A stretch of 64,000 bases of DNA from Enorma phocaeensis (GCF_900186505.1 NZ_LT891970.1:294451-358450), one strand, 5' to 3'. Counted from the first letter of the stretch, positions 35,159 to 45,564 are shown. Numbers and translations are program-made. The notes: generated from the letters alone by a model not told the origin.

Positions 35159-35253
35159 GGTCGCCTCCTGATGATGTTGTCGTCGCAAGCACCATCGTAT
35201 CAGGGCGCCGTGGGCCGTCCCAGCTCGGGGCCGTTGCGCTTGAAATGAAAAAC

Positions 35254-35366
35254 TAGGTGTGAGTTTTCGCCAAGGGTGCTGAGGCCGGCCATTCACAGCA
35301 ACAAAACCGCAGGTCGCTGAAAGATCCAAAGTGCCTTGGGCAGGAGACTCGCGATCTTCACACCTA
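35254..35366 (+). repeat. Structured intergenic element, copy 2 (sub-type II)
   Basis: A 113-bp element closed by TAGGTGTGA (35254-35262) and TCACACCTA (35358-35366). The middle has AAAACCGCAGGTCGCTGA (core 35303-35312). The stretch CCGCAGGTCGCT matches CCGCAAGTCGCT of copy 3 at one mismatch, although the arms differ. No ORF. It directly abuts the IS30 remnant. Confidence 0.65.
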
Positions 35367-35427
35367 ATACCGAATCGAATGTATTTTCACGTGGGCCCAA
35401 ACGGCATCCCACGCCACCGAAACGCGG

Positions 35428-36075
35428 TTATTCCACCGCGAGCACCGTCCGGGAGTGCGGCAGGTAGGTCACGGTCGCATCGTCGTCGGCGGGGTCCCAT
35501 GAATCATGGAAGGCCTCGTCGATAGTGAAAACATGGCGCGCGCCGGAAGCGTCCTCTCCCCTGAGCCGGTAGTCCACGCCGAACTCCCCGGCATCGCTGT
35601 ATACCTCCACGTCACTCAGTTCGACAACCGCCGGAGACGCCAAGCACGGGATATCGAGCACGGGGCACAACACGAATCGCCACGCCAGCCATCCGAGGAT
35701 GCCGATGGCGACGCACGCGGCGAAGGTGCGCTTCACCGGATGGGTCACGTCCACGACGCCCTGGGCGACAGGGCGCGCGATCCACGCGATGACGAGAACG
35801 AACAGGACGGCGCTGGCATACGTCCCCACGATGCCCGGCACCCCCATGATGAGCATGCCGAACCAGGAGCGCAACAGTATGCAGACGACGAACGCGATGG
35901 CAAGAACGGCCACGACGTAGCACCCGACGATGCGCCATACGGGCACGCCCTCTTGGACGGGGCTCCTCTCCACCTCCTCCTGCGCCACGCGGCTCTTGAT
36001 CAACTCGACGAGCTCGTCTTGCGACATGCGCTTGAGCTCTTCCTCGGTTGGAGGCTCGACCCGCTTATCCTGCAT
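35428..36075 (-). CDS. Small membrane protein, paralogue of the next gene
   Basis: 215 residues: a charged N-terminus, three membrane segments (about 47-70, 72-98 and 115-135) and an extracytoplasmic C-terminal domain ending TVTYLPHSRTVLAVE. The last 80 residues are clearly related to those of the neighbouring protein at 36210 (LDIP-LASP, VELxDV, TYLPHSxTVL). Function unknown. The ATG at 36075 has AAAGG upstream. Confidence 0.75.
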   Translation of the reverse strand: MQDKRVEPPTEEELKRMSQDELVELIKSRVAQEEVERSPVQEGVPVWRIVGCYVVAVLAIAFVVCILLRSWFGMLIMGVPGIVGTYASAVLFVLVIAWIARPVAQGVVDVTHPVKRTFAACVAIGILGWLAWRFVLCPVLDIPCLASPAVVELSDVEVYSDAGEFGVDYRLRGEDASGARHVFTIDEAFHDSWDPADDDATVTYLPHSRTVLAVE

Positions 36076-36209
36076 GCCATACCTTTCCCTGTTTGCGGTG
36101 GCTACCGGGAGCACCAGCCGATACGCGACCAGAAGGCAGCCGCCGTCGCTGGTCCGCGGCTCTCTGCTCGCCCGCCGCCCCGCTTGCCTGCAACTCCCCG
36201 CCGGGCCAC

Positions 36210-36830
36210 CTACTCTATCGAGAGCACCGTCTCCGAATGCGGCAGGTACGTCACGATGGCGTCGCCGTCGGCGAGGTCCCACGTGTCCGCGAAGCCCCGG
36301 TCGATGTCGAAGGTAAGCTCGCGGCCTTCGGCATCGGTGCCGGAAATCTTGAAGAACACCGAATCGTTGACGTTTTCACTGCCAAAGCTCACGTCCTCGA
36401 GCTCGACGGTGCTCGGCGAGGCGAGATATGGGATGTCGAGGATGGGGTTCACCACGAAGATCCACGCGACCAGAACGGTCACCGCAACGGCGGCGACGCT
36501 CGCGAGGAGCTTGGTAAGCAACTTGTCCGCGGCGATGATGCCGCCCACAACGGGCACCGCAAGCATGGCGATGATCAGACAGCAGCACACCGCCTTGAGG
36601 TACATAGACACGATGCCGGCGGTCCCCATGACGAAGAAGCCCATTGAGTTGAGCGTTATGCCGAAGGTGCCCACAACGATAAGCAGTACGAAGACGCTGC
36701 ATCCAAGGCACGGCAGCACCGGGCGGGACCCGCGGATGGGGCCCTCATCGTCCTCGCTGGGGCTTGCCGGCCGGTCGTCAACGTGCGGAGACGCGTACCC
36801 GTAGCCGTCATCGAAATCGTCGGTCCCCAT
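36210..36830 (-). CDS. Small membrane protein, paralogue of the previous gene
   Basis: 206 residues with an acidic N-terminus, three membrane helices and a C-terminal extracytoplasmic domain ending IVTYLPHSETVLSIE. It shares LDIP-LASP, VELEDV and DIDRGFADTWD-type blocks with the protein at 35428, so the two arose by tandem duplication. GGAGG lies upstream of the start. Function unknown. Confidence 0.75.
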   Translation of the reverse strand: MGTDDFDDGYGYASPHVDDRPASPSEDDEGPIRGSRPVLPCLGCSVFVLLIVVGTFGITLNSMGFFVMGTAGIVSMYLKAVCCCLIIAMLAVPVVGGIIAADKLLTKLLASVAAVAVTVLVAWIFVVNPILDIPYLASPSTVELEDVSFGSENVNDSVFFKISGTDAEGRELTFDIDRGFADTWDLADGDAIVTYLPHSETVLSIE

Positions 36831-37124
36831 GCGGCCTCCTCAAAGCAAGGGCCGGCGCGTAAGGCACCGACCCTATGAGCGATTCTTGCCATACGGGATG
36901 ACTGTAGCACCCGGCCATACGCGCACGGTGTCGCAAGACCGACGAGCCGCAAGCCCTTACGCATTCCTAACGCCGATCATGCCAAGCCCTTACCGCACCG
37001 CTATAGGAGACAACCCCCTCCCCGCGCTGTAACAGCGGCGGTGGACGGGAGCCGACGGCTTCGGCGGGGTGCCCGCACGCGGGTGCCGTCACCTGCGCAC
37101 CGCCCGCACGCGGGCGTCCGGCTC

Positions 37125-38234
37125 CTAGAGGTGCGCCACCACGGCGTCGCCCATGGCTGCGCAGCCGAGCACGCGGTCGGCGGGGGTCGCGGCGTCGGCG
37201 ATGTCGCGCGTGCGCCACCCCTCGTCGAGGACCGCGGTCACCGCACGGCGGATGTCGTCGGCGGCATCGCCCATGTCGAAGCTGTAGCGCAGCATCATCT
37301 CCACAGAGAGGATCTGTGCGAGGGGGTTCGCGATGCCCTGGCCCGCGATGTCGGGCGCGGAGCCATGGCTCGGCTCGTAGAGGGCCACGCCGTCGCCCAG
37401 GCTCGCGGAGGCGAGCATGCCGAGCGACCCGGTGATCTGCGCAGCCTCGTCGGAGAGGATGTCTCCGAACATGTTCTCGGTCACCACGACGTCGAAGGTC
37501 GCGGGGCGGTTGATGAGCTGCATCGCCGCGTTGTCCACGAGCACGTCCTCGAGCTCCACGTCCGCATACTCCGCATCGTGGATGCGGTGGACGATCTCGC
37601 GCCACATGCGGCTCGTCTCGAGCACGTTGGCCTTGTCGACGCTCGACACCTTGCCGCGACGTTTGCGCGCGGCCTGAAAAGCCTGGCGCGCGATGCGCTT
37701 GACCTCGTACTCCCGGTACTCGAGCGTGTCGTAGGCGCGCTGACCGGGCTTGCCGTCCGCGCCTGCGCCCTCCTCGTCATAGAAGCGCTCGCGCCGGCCG
37801 AAGTACAGCCCGCCCGTGAGCTCGCGCACGATCATCATGTCCACGCCGTCGATGACCTCCGGACGGAGCGTCGAGGCGTCTGCCAGCGCGGCAAAGATCT
37901 GCACGGGGCGGAGGTTGGTGTAGAGGCCGAGCTCCTTGCGGATCTTCAAGAGCCCCTGCTCGGGGCGCGGTGCGGCGGGGTCGGTCGTGTCCCACTTGGG
38001 GCCGCCGACGGAGGCGAGCAGCACAGCGTCCGAGCTGCGCGCGGCTGCGAGCGTCTCGTCGGGCAGGGGATTTCCGGTCGCGTCGATCGCCGCGCCGCCG
38101 ATGAGCGCGTCCTCGCAGACGAACTCGACGCCGTACTTGGCGCCCACCGCGGCGAGCACCTTCTTGCCCTCGGCGATGATCTCGGGGCCGATGCCGTCAC
38201 CGGGCAGGGTGCAGACCTTATGGCTCTTCTTCAC
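37125..38234 (-). CDS. leuB: 3-isopropylmalate dehydrogenase
   Basis: Oxidative decarboxylation of 3-isopropylmalate to 2-ketoisocaproate precursor with NAD in leucine synthesis. 369 residues with the family motifs LPGDGIGPEI, RELTGGLYFG, VDKANVLETSRMWR, TENMFGDILSDEAA and GSAPDIAG. The GTG at 38234 is preferred, with TTGGAG seven bases upstream; the longer ATG frame to 38375 would run into structured element 3. It is the last gene of the leuACDB cluster, separated from leuD by 260 bp. Confidence 0.95.
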   Translation of the reverse strand: MKKSHKVCTLPGDGIGPEIIAEGKKVLAAVGAKYGVEFVCEDALIGGAAIDATGNPLPDETLAAARSSDAVLLASVGGPKWDTTDPAAPRPEQGLLKIRKELGLYTNLRPVQIFAALADASTLRPEVIDGVDMMIVRELTGGLYFGRRERFYDEEGAGADGKPGQRAYDTLEYREYEVKRIARQAFQAARKRRGKVSSVDKANVLETSRMWREIVHRIHDAEYADVELEDVLVDNAAMQLINRPATFDVVVTENMFGDILSDEAAQITGSLGMLASASLGDGVALYEPSHGSAPDIAGQGIANPLAQILSVEMMLRYSFDMGDAADDIRRAVTAVLDEGWRTRDIADAATPADRVLGCAAMGDAVVAHL

Positions 38235-38321
38235 GTTGCAACTCCAATCAATCGATGACGGACCGGATCCAAACGGGTTGTCCACGTTCCCCTCCAACAT
38301 TCGGATGTCGAAATCCCTCAT

Positions 38322-38420
38322 CAGCCGTAACGCACGAATTCGATGACTTACAGCTGGTTTAAACGTTTCAAACACGCTCTATTCAGCCGCAAGTCGCTCA
38401 TTTTTTTGGACTTACGGCTG
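38322..38420 (+). repeat. Structured intergenic element, copy 3 (sub-type II), inside the leu cluster
   Basis: A 99-bp element closed by CAGCCGTAA (38322-38330) and TTACGGCTG (38412-38420). Its core CCGCAAGTCGCT (38387-38398) matches that of copy 2. It lies between leuD and leuB, pointing against the direction of leu transcription. Confidence 0.6.
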
Positions 38421-38494
38421 AGCATGCAATTTGGGATCAGCTTTATGCAATCGGCGCTTCGCTCTTACTGCGCTCCCATCCGACCGCCAAATGC

Positions 38495-38992
38495 CTATAG
38501 TGCCGCGAGCTTCTGGCGTGTGCGCTCCACCAGGCCGCCAGCCTCGATGATCTCGGCGATGAAGGGCGGGAAGGGCTCGGCGGTGAAGGTCGCGGCGGTA
38601 TCAAGGTTGGTGATGGTACCGGTCTCGGTGTCCACGGACACGCGCGCTCCATCGGCAATGGCATCGACGGCCTCGGGGCACTCCATGATGGCAAGACCCA
38701 CGTTGATGGCATTGCGGTAGAAGATGCGCGCGAAGCTCTTGGCGATTACGCACGAGACGCCCGCCGCCTTGAGCGCCACCGGCGCGTGCTCGCGGCTGGA
38801 CCCGCAGCCGAAGTTCTCCTCGGCCACCACGATGTCGCCCGGCTGGACGCGCTCGTGGAACGTCGGGTCGAGATCCTCCATCGCGTGCGCCGCAAGGTGC
38901 GTATGGTCTGAGCTGTTGAGATAGCGAGCGGGAATGATGACGTCGGTGTCCACGTCGCGCCCGTACTTGAAGACGGTTCCCTCGAAATGCAT
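38495..38992 (-). CDS. leuD: 3-isopropylmalate dehydratase small subunit
   Basis: Small subunit of isopropylmalate isomerase, 165 residues, short form. Motifs YGRDVDTDVIIPARYL and FGCGSSREHAPVAL identify the swivel domain that closes the LeuC active site. The start at 38992 has AAAGGAAC upstream; the longer frame is a shadow of leuC. It follows leuC closely. Confidence 0.95.
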   Translation of the reverse strand: MHFEGTVFKYGRDVDTDVIIPARYLNSSDHTHLAAHAMEDLDPTFHERVQPGDIVVAEENFGCGSSREHAPVALKAAGVSCVIAKSFARIFYRNAINVGLAIMECPEAVDAIADGARVSVDTETGTITNLDTAATFTAEPFPPFIAEIIEAGGLVERTRQKLAAL

Positions 38993-39086
38993 GGGTGTTC
39001 CTTTCTGATGGGTTCCGGGGCCGCTGGGATGCCGCGGGACGGCTCGAGCCCGCGACAGCTCCAGAGCGGCAACCCGGTCAGCGTGA

Positions 39087-40355
<1,269 letters not shown>

Positions 40356-40434
40356 GTGATTCTTCCTTCCGTACTTAGTCATGTGCACCCTTCATCAACT
40401 GGCACGGGCGCGTGTCGTACATAGGGTTACCAGG

Positions 40435-41958
40435 CTACTTACCCTGATCGGAGATGAGGCGGTTGAGCGCGTTCAGATAGGCCTTGGTCGAGGAGACGAT
40501 GATGTCGCCGTCCGAGCCGCGCCCGATGTAGACCTCGCCGTTCTCCGCGGTCACGCGCACGGTGACCTCACCCAGCGCGTCGATGCCGCGCGTCACGGCC
40601 TTGACCGAGAACTCGGAGAGGTCGTTCGCGACGGCCACGATCTTATCGACCGCCTTGTATGCCGCATCGATGGGACCGGTGCCGTAAGCGCATTCGGTAA
40701 AGGTCGCGCCATCGACGTTGGTGAGCGTGATGGTCGCCGTCGGGGTGAGGGGGAATCCGCACGACACCTGCACGGCATCGAGGTCCCACACCGCCGTGGA
40801 GACGCGCTCGCGCTCGTGCACGATGCTCTCCAGATCCTCGTCGTAGACCTCCTTCTTCTTGTCCGCCACCTCGAGGAAGGACTGGTAGATGTCCTCGAAT
40901 TCCTCGTCGGTGAAGGTGAAGCCGAGCTCTCCCATGCGGTGGCGCAGCGCCGCGTGGCCCGAGCGCGCCGTGAGGATGATCTGCGAGCCGCCGGCGCCCA
41001 CGTCGGCGGGGTCGATGATCTCGTAGGTATCGCGCGCCTTGAGCACGCCGTCCTGGTGGATGCCGCTCGAGTGCGCGAAGGCGTTGGCGCCCACGATGGC
41101 CTTGTTTGCCTGCACCGTCATGCCGGTAATCGAGCTCACGAGCTTAGAGGCGCGGGTGAGCTCCTGCGTCACGATATCGGTGTGCGCGTCGAGCTCGGCG
41201 CCGTGCATGCGGATCGCCATGACGACCTCTTCGAGCGCCGTGTTGCCCGCGCGCTCGCCCAGGCCGTTGATGGTGCATTCCACCTGTGTGGCGCCGTTGC
41301 GCACGGCCTCGATGGCGAGCGCGGTGGCCATGCCCAGGTCGTTGTGCGTATGCACCGAGATGGTGACGTCTTCGATACCGTCCACGCGCTCGCGCAGGTC
41401 GGCGATGCGCGCGCCGAAGGCCCAGGGCATGTTGTAGCCGGTGGTGTCGGGGATGTTCACCACCGTGGCGCCCGCCTTCACGGCCGCCTCGATGATGCGC
41501 ACGAGGAAATCCTGGTCGGCGCGGCCGGCATCCTCGGCGTAGAACTCGACATCGTCCACGAAGTTGCGCGCGAGCTTCACCGCATGGATGGCACGCTCGA
41601 TCGCCTCGTCCTCGGTCATGCGAAGCTTGTCGCGCAGATGGCTCGGCGAGACGCCCAGACCGGTGTGGATGCGCGGGCGCTTGGCGGTCTTGAGCGCCTC
41701 GGCCGCGACCTCGATGTCCTTGTCCACGGCGCGCGTCAGGCCGCAAACGGTGCATTTGTCACCGGCGATACGGCCGATCTCTTCCACGCTCTTGAAGTCG
41801 CCGGGGCTCGAGATGGGGAAGCCCGCCTCGATGACGTCCACGTTCATGCGGATGAGCTGACGCGCGATGACGAGCTTCTCCTCGGTGTTCATGCTGGCGC
41901 CGGGTGACTGCTCGCCGTCACGGAGCGTGGTGTCGAAGATGTTGATTTTCCTGGTCAT
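40435..41958 (-). CDS. leuA: 2-isopropylmalate synthase
   Basis: First committed enzyme of leucine synthesis, joining acetyl-CoA with 2-ketoisovalerate. 507 residues: the TIM barrel starts NIFDTTLRDGEQSPGASM and contains HTHNDLGMA and the GLGERAGN loop; the C-terminal regulatory domain for leucine feedback is present (CAYGTGPIDAAYKAVD). The ATG at 41958 has GCAGGAGGAAGC upstream. Expression is probably set by the leader peptide and hairpin at 42047-42238. Confidence 0.96.
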   Translation of the reverse strand: MTRKINIFDTTLRDGEQSPGASMNTEEKLVIARQLIRMNVDVIEAGFPISSPGDFKSVEEIGRIAGDKCTVCGLTRAVDKDIEVAAEALKTAKRPRIHTGLGVSPSHLRDKLRMTEDEAIERAIHAVKLARNFVDDVEFYAEDAGRADQDFLVRIIEAAVKAGATVVNIPDTTGYNMPWAFGARIADLRERVDGIEDVTISVHTHNDLGMATALAIEAVRNGATQVECTINGLGERAGNTALEEVVMAIRMHGAELDAHTDIVTQELTRASKLVSSITGMTVQANKAIVGANAFAHSSGIHQDGVLKARDTYEIIDPADVGAGGSQIILTARSGHAALRHRMGELGFTFTDEEFEDIYQSFLEVADKKKEVYDEDLESIVHERERVSTAVWDLDAVQVSCGFPLTPTATITLTNVDGATFTECAYGTGPIDAAYKAVDKIVAVANDLSEFSVKAVTRGIDALGEVTVRVTAENGEVYIGRGSDGDIIVSSTKAYLNALNRLISDQGK

Positions 41959-42046
41959 GCTTCCTCCTGCTCTCGCCCGTGGCGGTCGTGCCCGGGCTGC
42001 TTGCTTGGTACTTGCAGGAGGTAAAGCGTTTCCATGCGATACACGA

Positions 42047-42103
42047 GAAGCACCCCGCCGCGTTTCACGTCCTGCAAGACGTCCGTTACGCGTGGGGTGC
42101 TTC
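42047..42103 (-). terminator. leuA attenuator hairpin
   Basis: On the minus-strand RNA GAAGCACCCC (42103-42094) pairs perfectly with GGGGTGCTTC (42056-42047) around a loop with further internal pairing (ACGCG/CGCGT-like). It lies between the leader peptide and leuA. An adjacent small hairpin AGATGA-T-TCATCT (42104-42116) shares its edge with the stem and could be the competing structure. The U-tract is short, so the exact mode of termination is uncertain. Confidence 0.75.
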
Positions 42104-42139
42104 AGATGAATCATCTAGCGGATAAGCAGACGAAGTACC

Positions 42140-42238
42140 CTACGCGCAAGCGCCTAGTAGTAGCTCGTCTAGGGATAGCATCAGCGCGGCAGCGGCCACC
42201 CGGGCCATCCGTGCGCTGTTGTTCGATGCGTGCATCAT
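42140..42238 (-). CDS. leuA leader peptide with CTA leucine codons
   Basis: A 32-residue leader reading MMHASNNSARMARV then AAAALMLSLDELLLGACA and stop. Six of its last 14 residues are Leu, and five of these use the rare codon CTA, three of them in a row, in a GC-rich genome that otherwise prefers CTC/CTG. AAGGGATGG lies upstream of the double ATG. The position just before a terminator-like hairpin and leuA is the classic layout for transcription attenuation by leucyl-tRNA supply. Confidence 0.8.
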   Translation of the reverse strand: MMHASNNSARMARVAAAALMLSLDELLLGACA

Positions 42239-42414
42239 GTGCCATCCCTTCGCCCGCAGCGCCCGGCGGGCACTGCATTGCGCTAAAGTCTAGCAGAATG
42301 TGAGCGGTGCGCAAGCCTGCTCTCGGTAAGCGTTCCATCTGTTAACGCGTTGGCAGAGAATCGCCTCGGTCCGGCCGGGCATCGGTCTCTGCCGGGTTCG
42401 TGACGGGCCGCTGG

Positions 42415-43608
42415 CTAGTCGTCGATCTCGGCCAGGTCGGCCTGGCGGTCGTAGAAGTGGTTGCGGGTCACGTAATCGCGCACCTGGTCCCAGCTCTCCT
42501 GCGATTCATACAGCGAGCTATTGAGCTGCGTGATGGCTCCACCACTTGCATTGTCGAAGGCATGCTCCAGCGTAGCGCGGTTGAACGAGTAGACGTTCGC
42601 GTCGTAGGCCGTCTCATCTGACTCCTGCACGGTAAAGATTACCGTCTGCAGCTCGGGATACACGCTGAACGCCGCCACCGCGTTATAGACCAACGCGCGG
42701 TCGATGGCATCCCCGTCGATATCATCCAGCACTCCGGCGTACCAAACGCCGTAGCTTGCGTTGCCGCCCTGTTCCGCACCCGTGCTCGACACGTACATGC
42801 TCAGCGGCAGGTGCTCGAAGAACCCTTGGTCGGGCAGGCTGTTTCCCGTATAGCTCTTGAGGTCGTCGACGGGATGCGCTGCGATGGCATCGTCCACCGC
42901 CTTCGTAGCCTCGTATTCACGTTGGTCCTCAGCATCCCCATAACCCGACGTCGCCCCTGTACCGCCCTGAGCGCTCTGGCCGTTTCCCTGGCTGCCGTCG
43001 TTGCCCTGACCGTTCCCGGAGCTCTGGTTCTGCTGTTCGAGCCACTGGCGCTCCGCCTCTGCTTCGGCAGCATCCTCGGCACGGTCGAGCGCCGGGTCTA
43101 TCACGAACTCGTAAACGCCCGCAGCGACAGCGAGCACGAGCACCACTGCCGCGGCAATGATGGCGATCCTCTTCCACGGCATCGCTGCCTTGCCATGTTG
43201 GTTCGCCGCTCCAGCCACACCTGACGGCGGCTGCGCCACGCCTGGCACCGTGCCCGCAGGCGAACCTGAGCCGGTAGCGGCAGGCGGCACTTGAGAAGCC
43301 GGGGCCGATGCGGCGGGCATGACGCGCGTGGGCGCCGTCCCGGCACTCGTCTGTGATGCCGCACTCGCTGCCGAGCCTGCCGGTGACGCCTCATCTCCCG
43401 TTGGCTCGGCATCCTCCCGCAGATCATCGAGGCTCGTGAAGCTCGCCTTCGTCTTCTCGAGCGCTTCGGCTTCGCTCATGCCGGATGCGATATAGTCCTC
43501 GTAGCGTGCGACGAGGTTCCCGTAGATCTCCTCTTTCAGCTCGATGTTCTCGGCCGTGAGCATCCTCCCCTCGAAGAGATGCTCGACGTACATACGCAGC
43601 TCGTTCAT
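42415..43608 (-). CDS. HAAS/DUF1700-type domain membrane protein paired with PadR
   Basis: 397 residues. The N-terminal 70 residues (MNELRMYVEHLFEG then EEIYGNLVARYEDYIASGMSEAEAL) are the helical domain that typically accompanies PadR regulators. A Pro/Ala/Ser-rich linker, one membrane helix near 155-175, a Gln/Gly/Asn-rich linker and an extracytoplasmic domain follow. The start overlaps the padR stop (ATGA), so the two are coupled. It may be the membrane sensor or the target of the PadR protein. Confidence 0.8.
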   Translation of the reverse strand: MNELRMYVEHLFEGRMLTAENIELKEEIYGNLVARYEDYIASGMSEAEALEKTKASFTSLDDLREDAEPTGDEASPAGSAASAASQTSAGTAPTRVMPAASAPASQVPPAATGSGSPAGTVPGVAQPPSGVAGAANQHGKAAMPWKRIAIIAAAVVLVLAVAAGVYEFVIDPALDRAEDAAEAEAERQWLEQQNQSSGNGQGNDGSQGNGQSAQGGTGATSGYGDAEDQREYEATKAVDDAIAAHPVDDLKSYTGNSLPDQGFFEHLPLSMYVSSTGAEQGGNASYGVWYAGVLDDIDGDAIDRALVYNAVAAFSVYPELQTVIFTVQESDETAYDANVYSFNRATLEHAFDNASGGAITQLNSSLYESQESWDQVRDYVTRNHFYDRQADLAEIDD

Positions 43609-43955
43609 CGGTCTCCCCCGTCCTGCATGAGCAAATGGTCGATGATATCGCGTACGCGGACCCACCGCTCGGTCGCTTCCTTAAGCTCGCGGGTTCCCGC
43701 CTGGGTCACGCGATAGTACTTGCGTCGGGCGCCCTGCGTTTCGTCGCCCCAGTAGCTTTGAACGAATCCCTGCCCTTCCAAGCGCTTAAGGCTTGTGTAG
43801 AGCGAGGGCTCCTTCATCTCGTACTCCCCATGGCTGGCGGTCGCTATGTGCTTGAGAATCTCGTACCCATAGCTGTCGCCGTCCTCGAGGGTGCACAAGA
43901 TGATCGCGTCGATGTTCCCCCGAATCAGGTCGCTTACCGCATCTCGCGCAGACAT
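43605..43955 (-). CDS. PadR family transcriptional regulator
   Basis: 116-residue winged-helix regulator with LIRGNIDAIILCTLEDGDSYGYEI at the N-terminus and PSLYTSLKRLEGQGFV as the recognition region. GGGAGGTGAGCTG precedes the ATG at 43955. It is the first gene of a two-gene unit. The AT-rich stretch at 44030-44100, with two ATACTAT copies, is the likely promoter or operator. Confidence 0.9.
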   Translation of the reverse strand: MSARDAVSDLIRGNIDAIILCTLEDGDSYGYEILKHIATASHGEYEMKEPSLYTSLKRLEGQGFVQSYWGDETQGARRKYYRVTQAGTRELKEATERWVRVRDIIDHLLMQDGGDR

Positions 43956-44222
43956 CAGCTCACCTCCCGGCATAGGGCGCGGGCGTTGCCTCACTCCATA
44001 GGCTACATACCCCGCTTGCTTGCGGTTACTGTAGCACATGATACTATGTGTGTCGATATACTATTCTAGATATATATTTTTCGTTGTAACGTTTCTCGCT
44101 GCAGACTCCTACACGCAGCATCGGGCCCACGGGTGAGATTAATGACGCGTTACAAGGTGCGCCGAGCGAGCATCTCGTCTTGCATGCGATAAAGCGAGCG
44201 AGTTTGTCCCATGACAATAAAA
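43956..44222. promoter_or_regulatory. AT-rich region upstream of padR
   Basis: Contains TATACTATTCTAGATATATAT-like sequence around 44040-44080 on the plus strand, with ATACTAT repeated at a spacing of about 17 bp. This is the likely promoter/autoregulatory region of the PadR unit; no gene is seen. Confidence 0.35.
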
Positions 44223-44250
44223 AATGCCGGCTCACTGATGCGAACCGGCA
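44214..44250 (-). terminator. Intrinsic terminator after the zinc-ribbon gene
   Basis: On the minus strand TGCCGG (44250-44245) pairs with CCGGCA (44230-44225), followed by TTTTTTATTG. It lies 20 bp after the stop at 44273. Confidence 0.85.
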
Positions 44251-44272
44251 GGTAATTGCTTCTTCTTTTTCA

Positions 44273-45370
44273 TCACCAGCGTGTCTGGACCGCGCAGAAC
44301 CAAGCGCAGGTCTCGCTGTTCGTTGCGGCTATTCTCGAATATTGAGCAGCTAGAGCGGAGCTACCAGCGATATTCTCTGCCGTACGCTCAATACTAGCCA
44401 ATCCATTCAACATCGCAGTATTCTTTTTTAGCAACTTCTCGTTTTGGGCGATGATGATCTCGTTTTGCAGAATTATCTGCTCCTGTTTTTCGATTACCTT
44501 GTCTAGCTTTTGCTTTATCTCCTCTAGGTTGAAGTGCAGCAACGCTTCTGAAAGAGTGAGGTTAGACGATTTCAAGAAAGAGTACAGGAAATCTACAGCG
44601 TAAAGATTGCGATACTGGTTAGGAATGATGTTGAGATTGTAGCTCTTGCGCAAAAGATGTTTAGCTTGGCTGAGCTCGCTTTCAATCGACTCCGCAGCCT
44701 GCTTCTTCCTTTCAACTTTCGCCTGTTTTCTTATCCACTTATCCTGCGCCGTAGGAAGGAAGTTTTCCTCGATTCTCCTCAAAACATTATCGCCTTCAAC
44801 GGGATCCACTTTTCCCCATATACGCCTGGTGTATTTGCCCAGACCGAACAAGCCATCCTTATATAGAATTATGTTCTTGCGAAGGTCTTCCATAGCCTGT
44901 TTGTCGAGAGCCCTCCAATACATTTCCTTACCCCATTGGCCTAGGTCCACACACACCGAAACATGTTTAGGATCAAGATTGCCTTCCGCGAGATAGACCT
45001 CACCATGAGCATTGCACAATATTTGAGGATATTCTCCGTTCCAGCGAACAAATACATATCCCTGCAACTCAAGCCTGCCTGTGAAACGATTCACTCGTAT
45101 GCACCCAACATGGTTCATATTCGCAGCATGGCGATACGCATACAAGCTGGAATCCCGCAACCGGCTGTGGCGTCTAACTGCAAACTCGAGAGCTTCGAGA
45201 TTTCTCAGATAGATAATGAGAGCCTCTCTGTTTAATTCTCCAGACGCGCGCTTGGCACCGCGAGAACCCCCTTGGCGCGACGCACTGCTCGACGCGCTAA
45301 CAAGGGTGCCGCAATTCGAGCAGAAGCGCCCCGAACCAACAATTTTCGCGCCACAATCGCTGCAGTACAT
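44273..45370 (-). CDS. Zinc-ribbon protein with C-terminal coiled coil
   Basis: 365 residues, family not recognised. The N-terminus YCSDCGAKIVGSGRFCSNCG is a four-cysteine zinc ribbon, followed by a Ser/Gly-rich linker and a middle domain with Trp-rich segments (GQWGKEMYWRALD). Residues about 280-320 form a strong coiled coil (EEIKQKLDKVIEKQEQIILQ). Lower GC than the flanks and a single-gene unit with its own terminator suggest an acquired accessory gene. Confidence 0.7.
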   Translation of the reverse strand: MYCSDCGAKIVGSGRFCSNCGTLVSASSSASRQGGSRGAKRASGELNREALIIYLRNLEALEFAVRRHSRLRDSSLYAYRHAANMNHVGCIRVNRFTGRLELQGYVFVRWNGEYPQILCNAHGEVYLAEGNLDPKHVSVCVDLGQWGKEMYWRALDKQAMEDLRKNIILYKDGLFGLGKYTRRIWGKVDPVEGDNVLRRIEENFLPTAQDKWIRKQAKVERKKQAAESIESELSQAKHLLRKSYNLNIIPNQYRNLYAVDFLYSFLKSSNLTLSEALLHFNLEEIKQKLDKVIEKQEQIILQNEIIIAQNEKLLKKNTAMLNGLASIERTAENIAGSSALAAQYSRIAATNSETCAWFCAVQTRW

Positions 45371-45564
45371 TTAGCACTTCACAAATATCAATCGTTGCTC
45401 AAGATGAGTTTACATCGTTGAGCGGACACCGAATTGCGCGATCGAACTCCTTGACACGCATTGTCTCTCTGAGTCTGGGTCTCCTAGTGTCGCGCTCGGC
45501 CGCCACCACGCATGGCTATGATGACCTAAAATGGCCCCATCCCGAAAGAGGCCATTCGGCGCAT

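Noticed and set aside
36983..37124. GCCCGCGTGCGGGC repeats after leuB as a terminator
   Set aside because: The palindromes are short with almost no loop and no U-tract; composition alone may explain them.
41959..42300. T-box riboswitch before leuA
   Set aside because: No T-box sequence (TGGNACCGCG-type) or specifier loop is visible; the Leu-codon leader peptide explains the region better.
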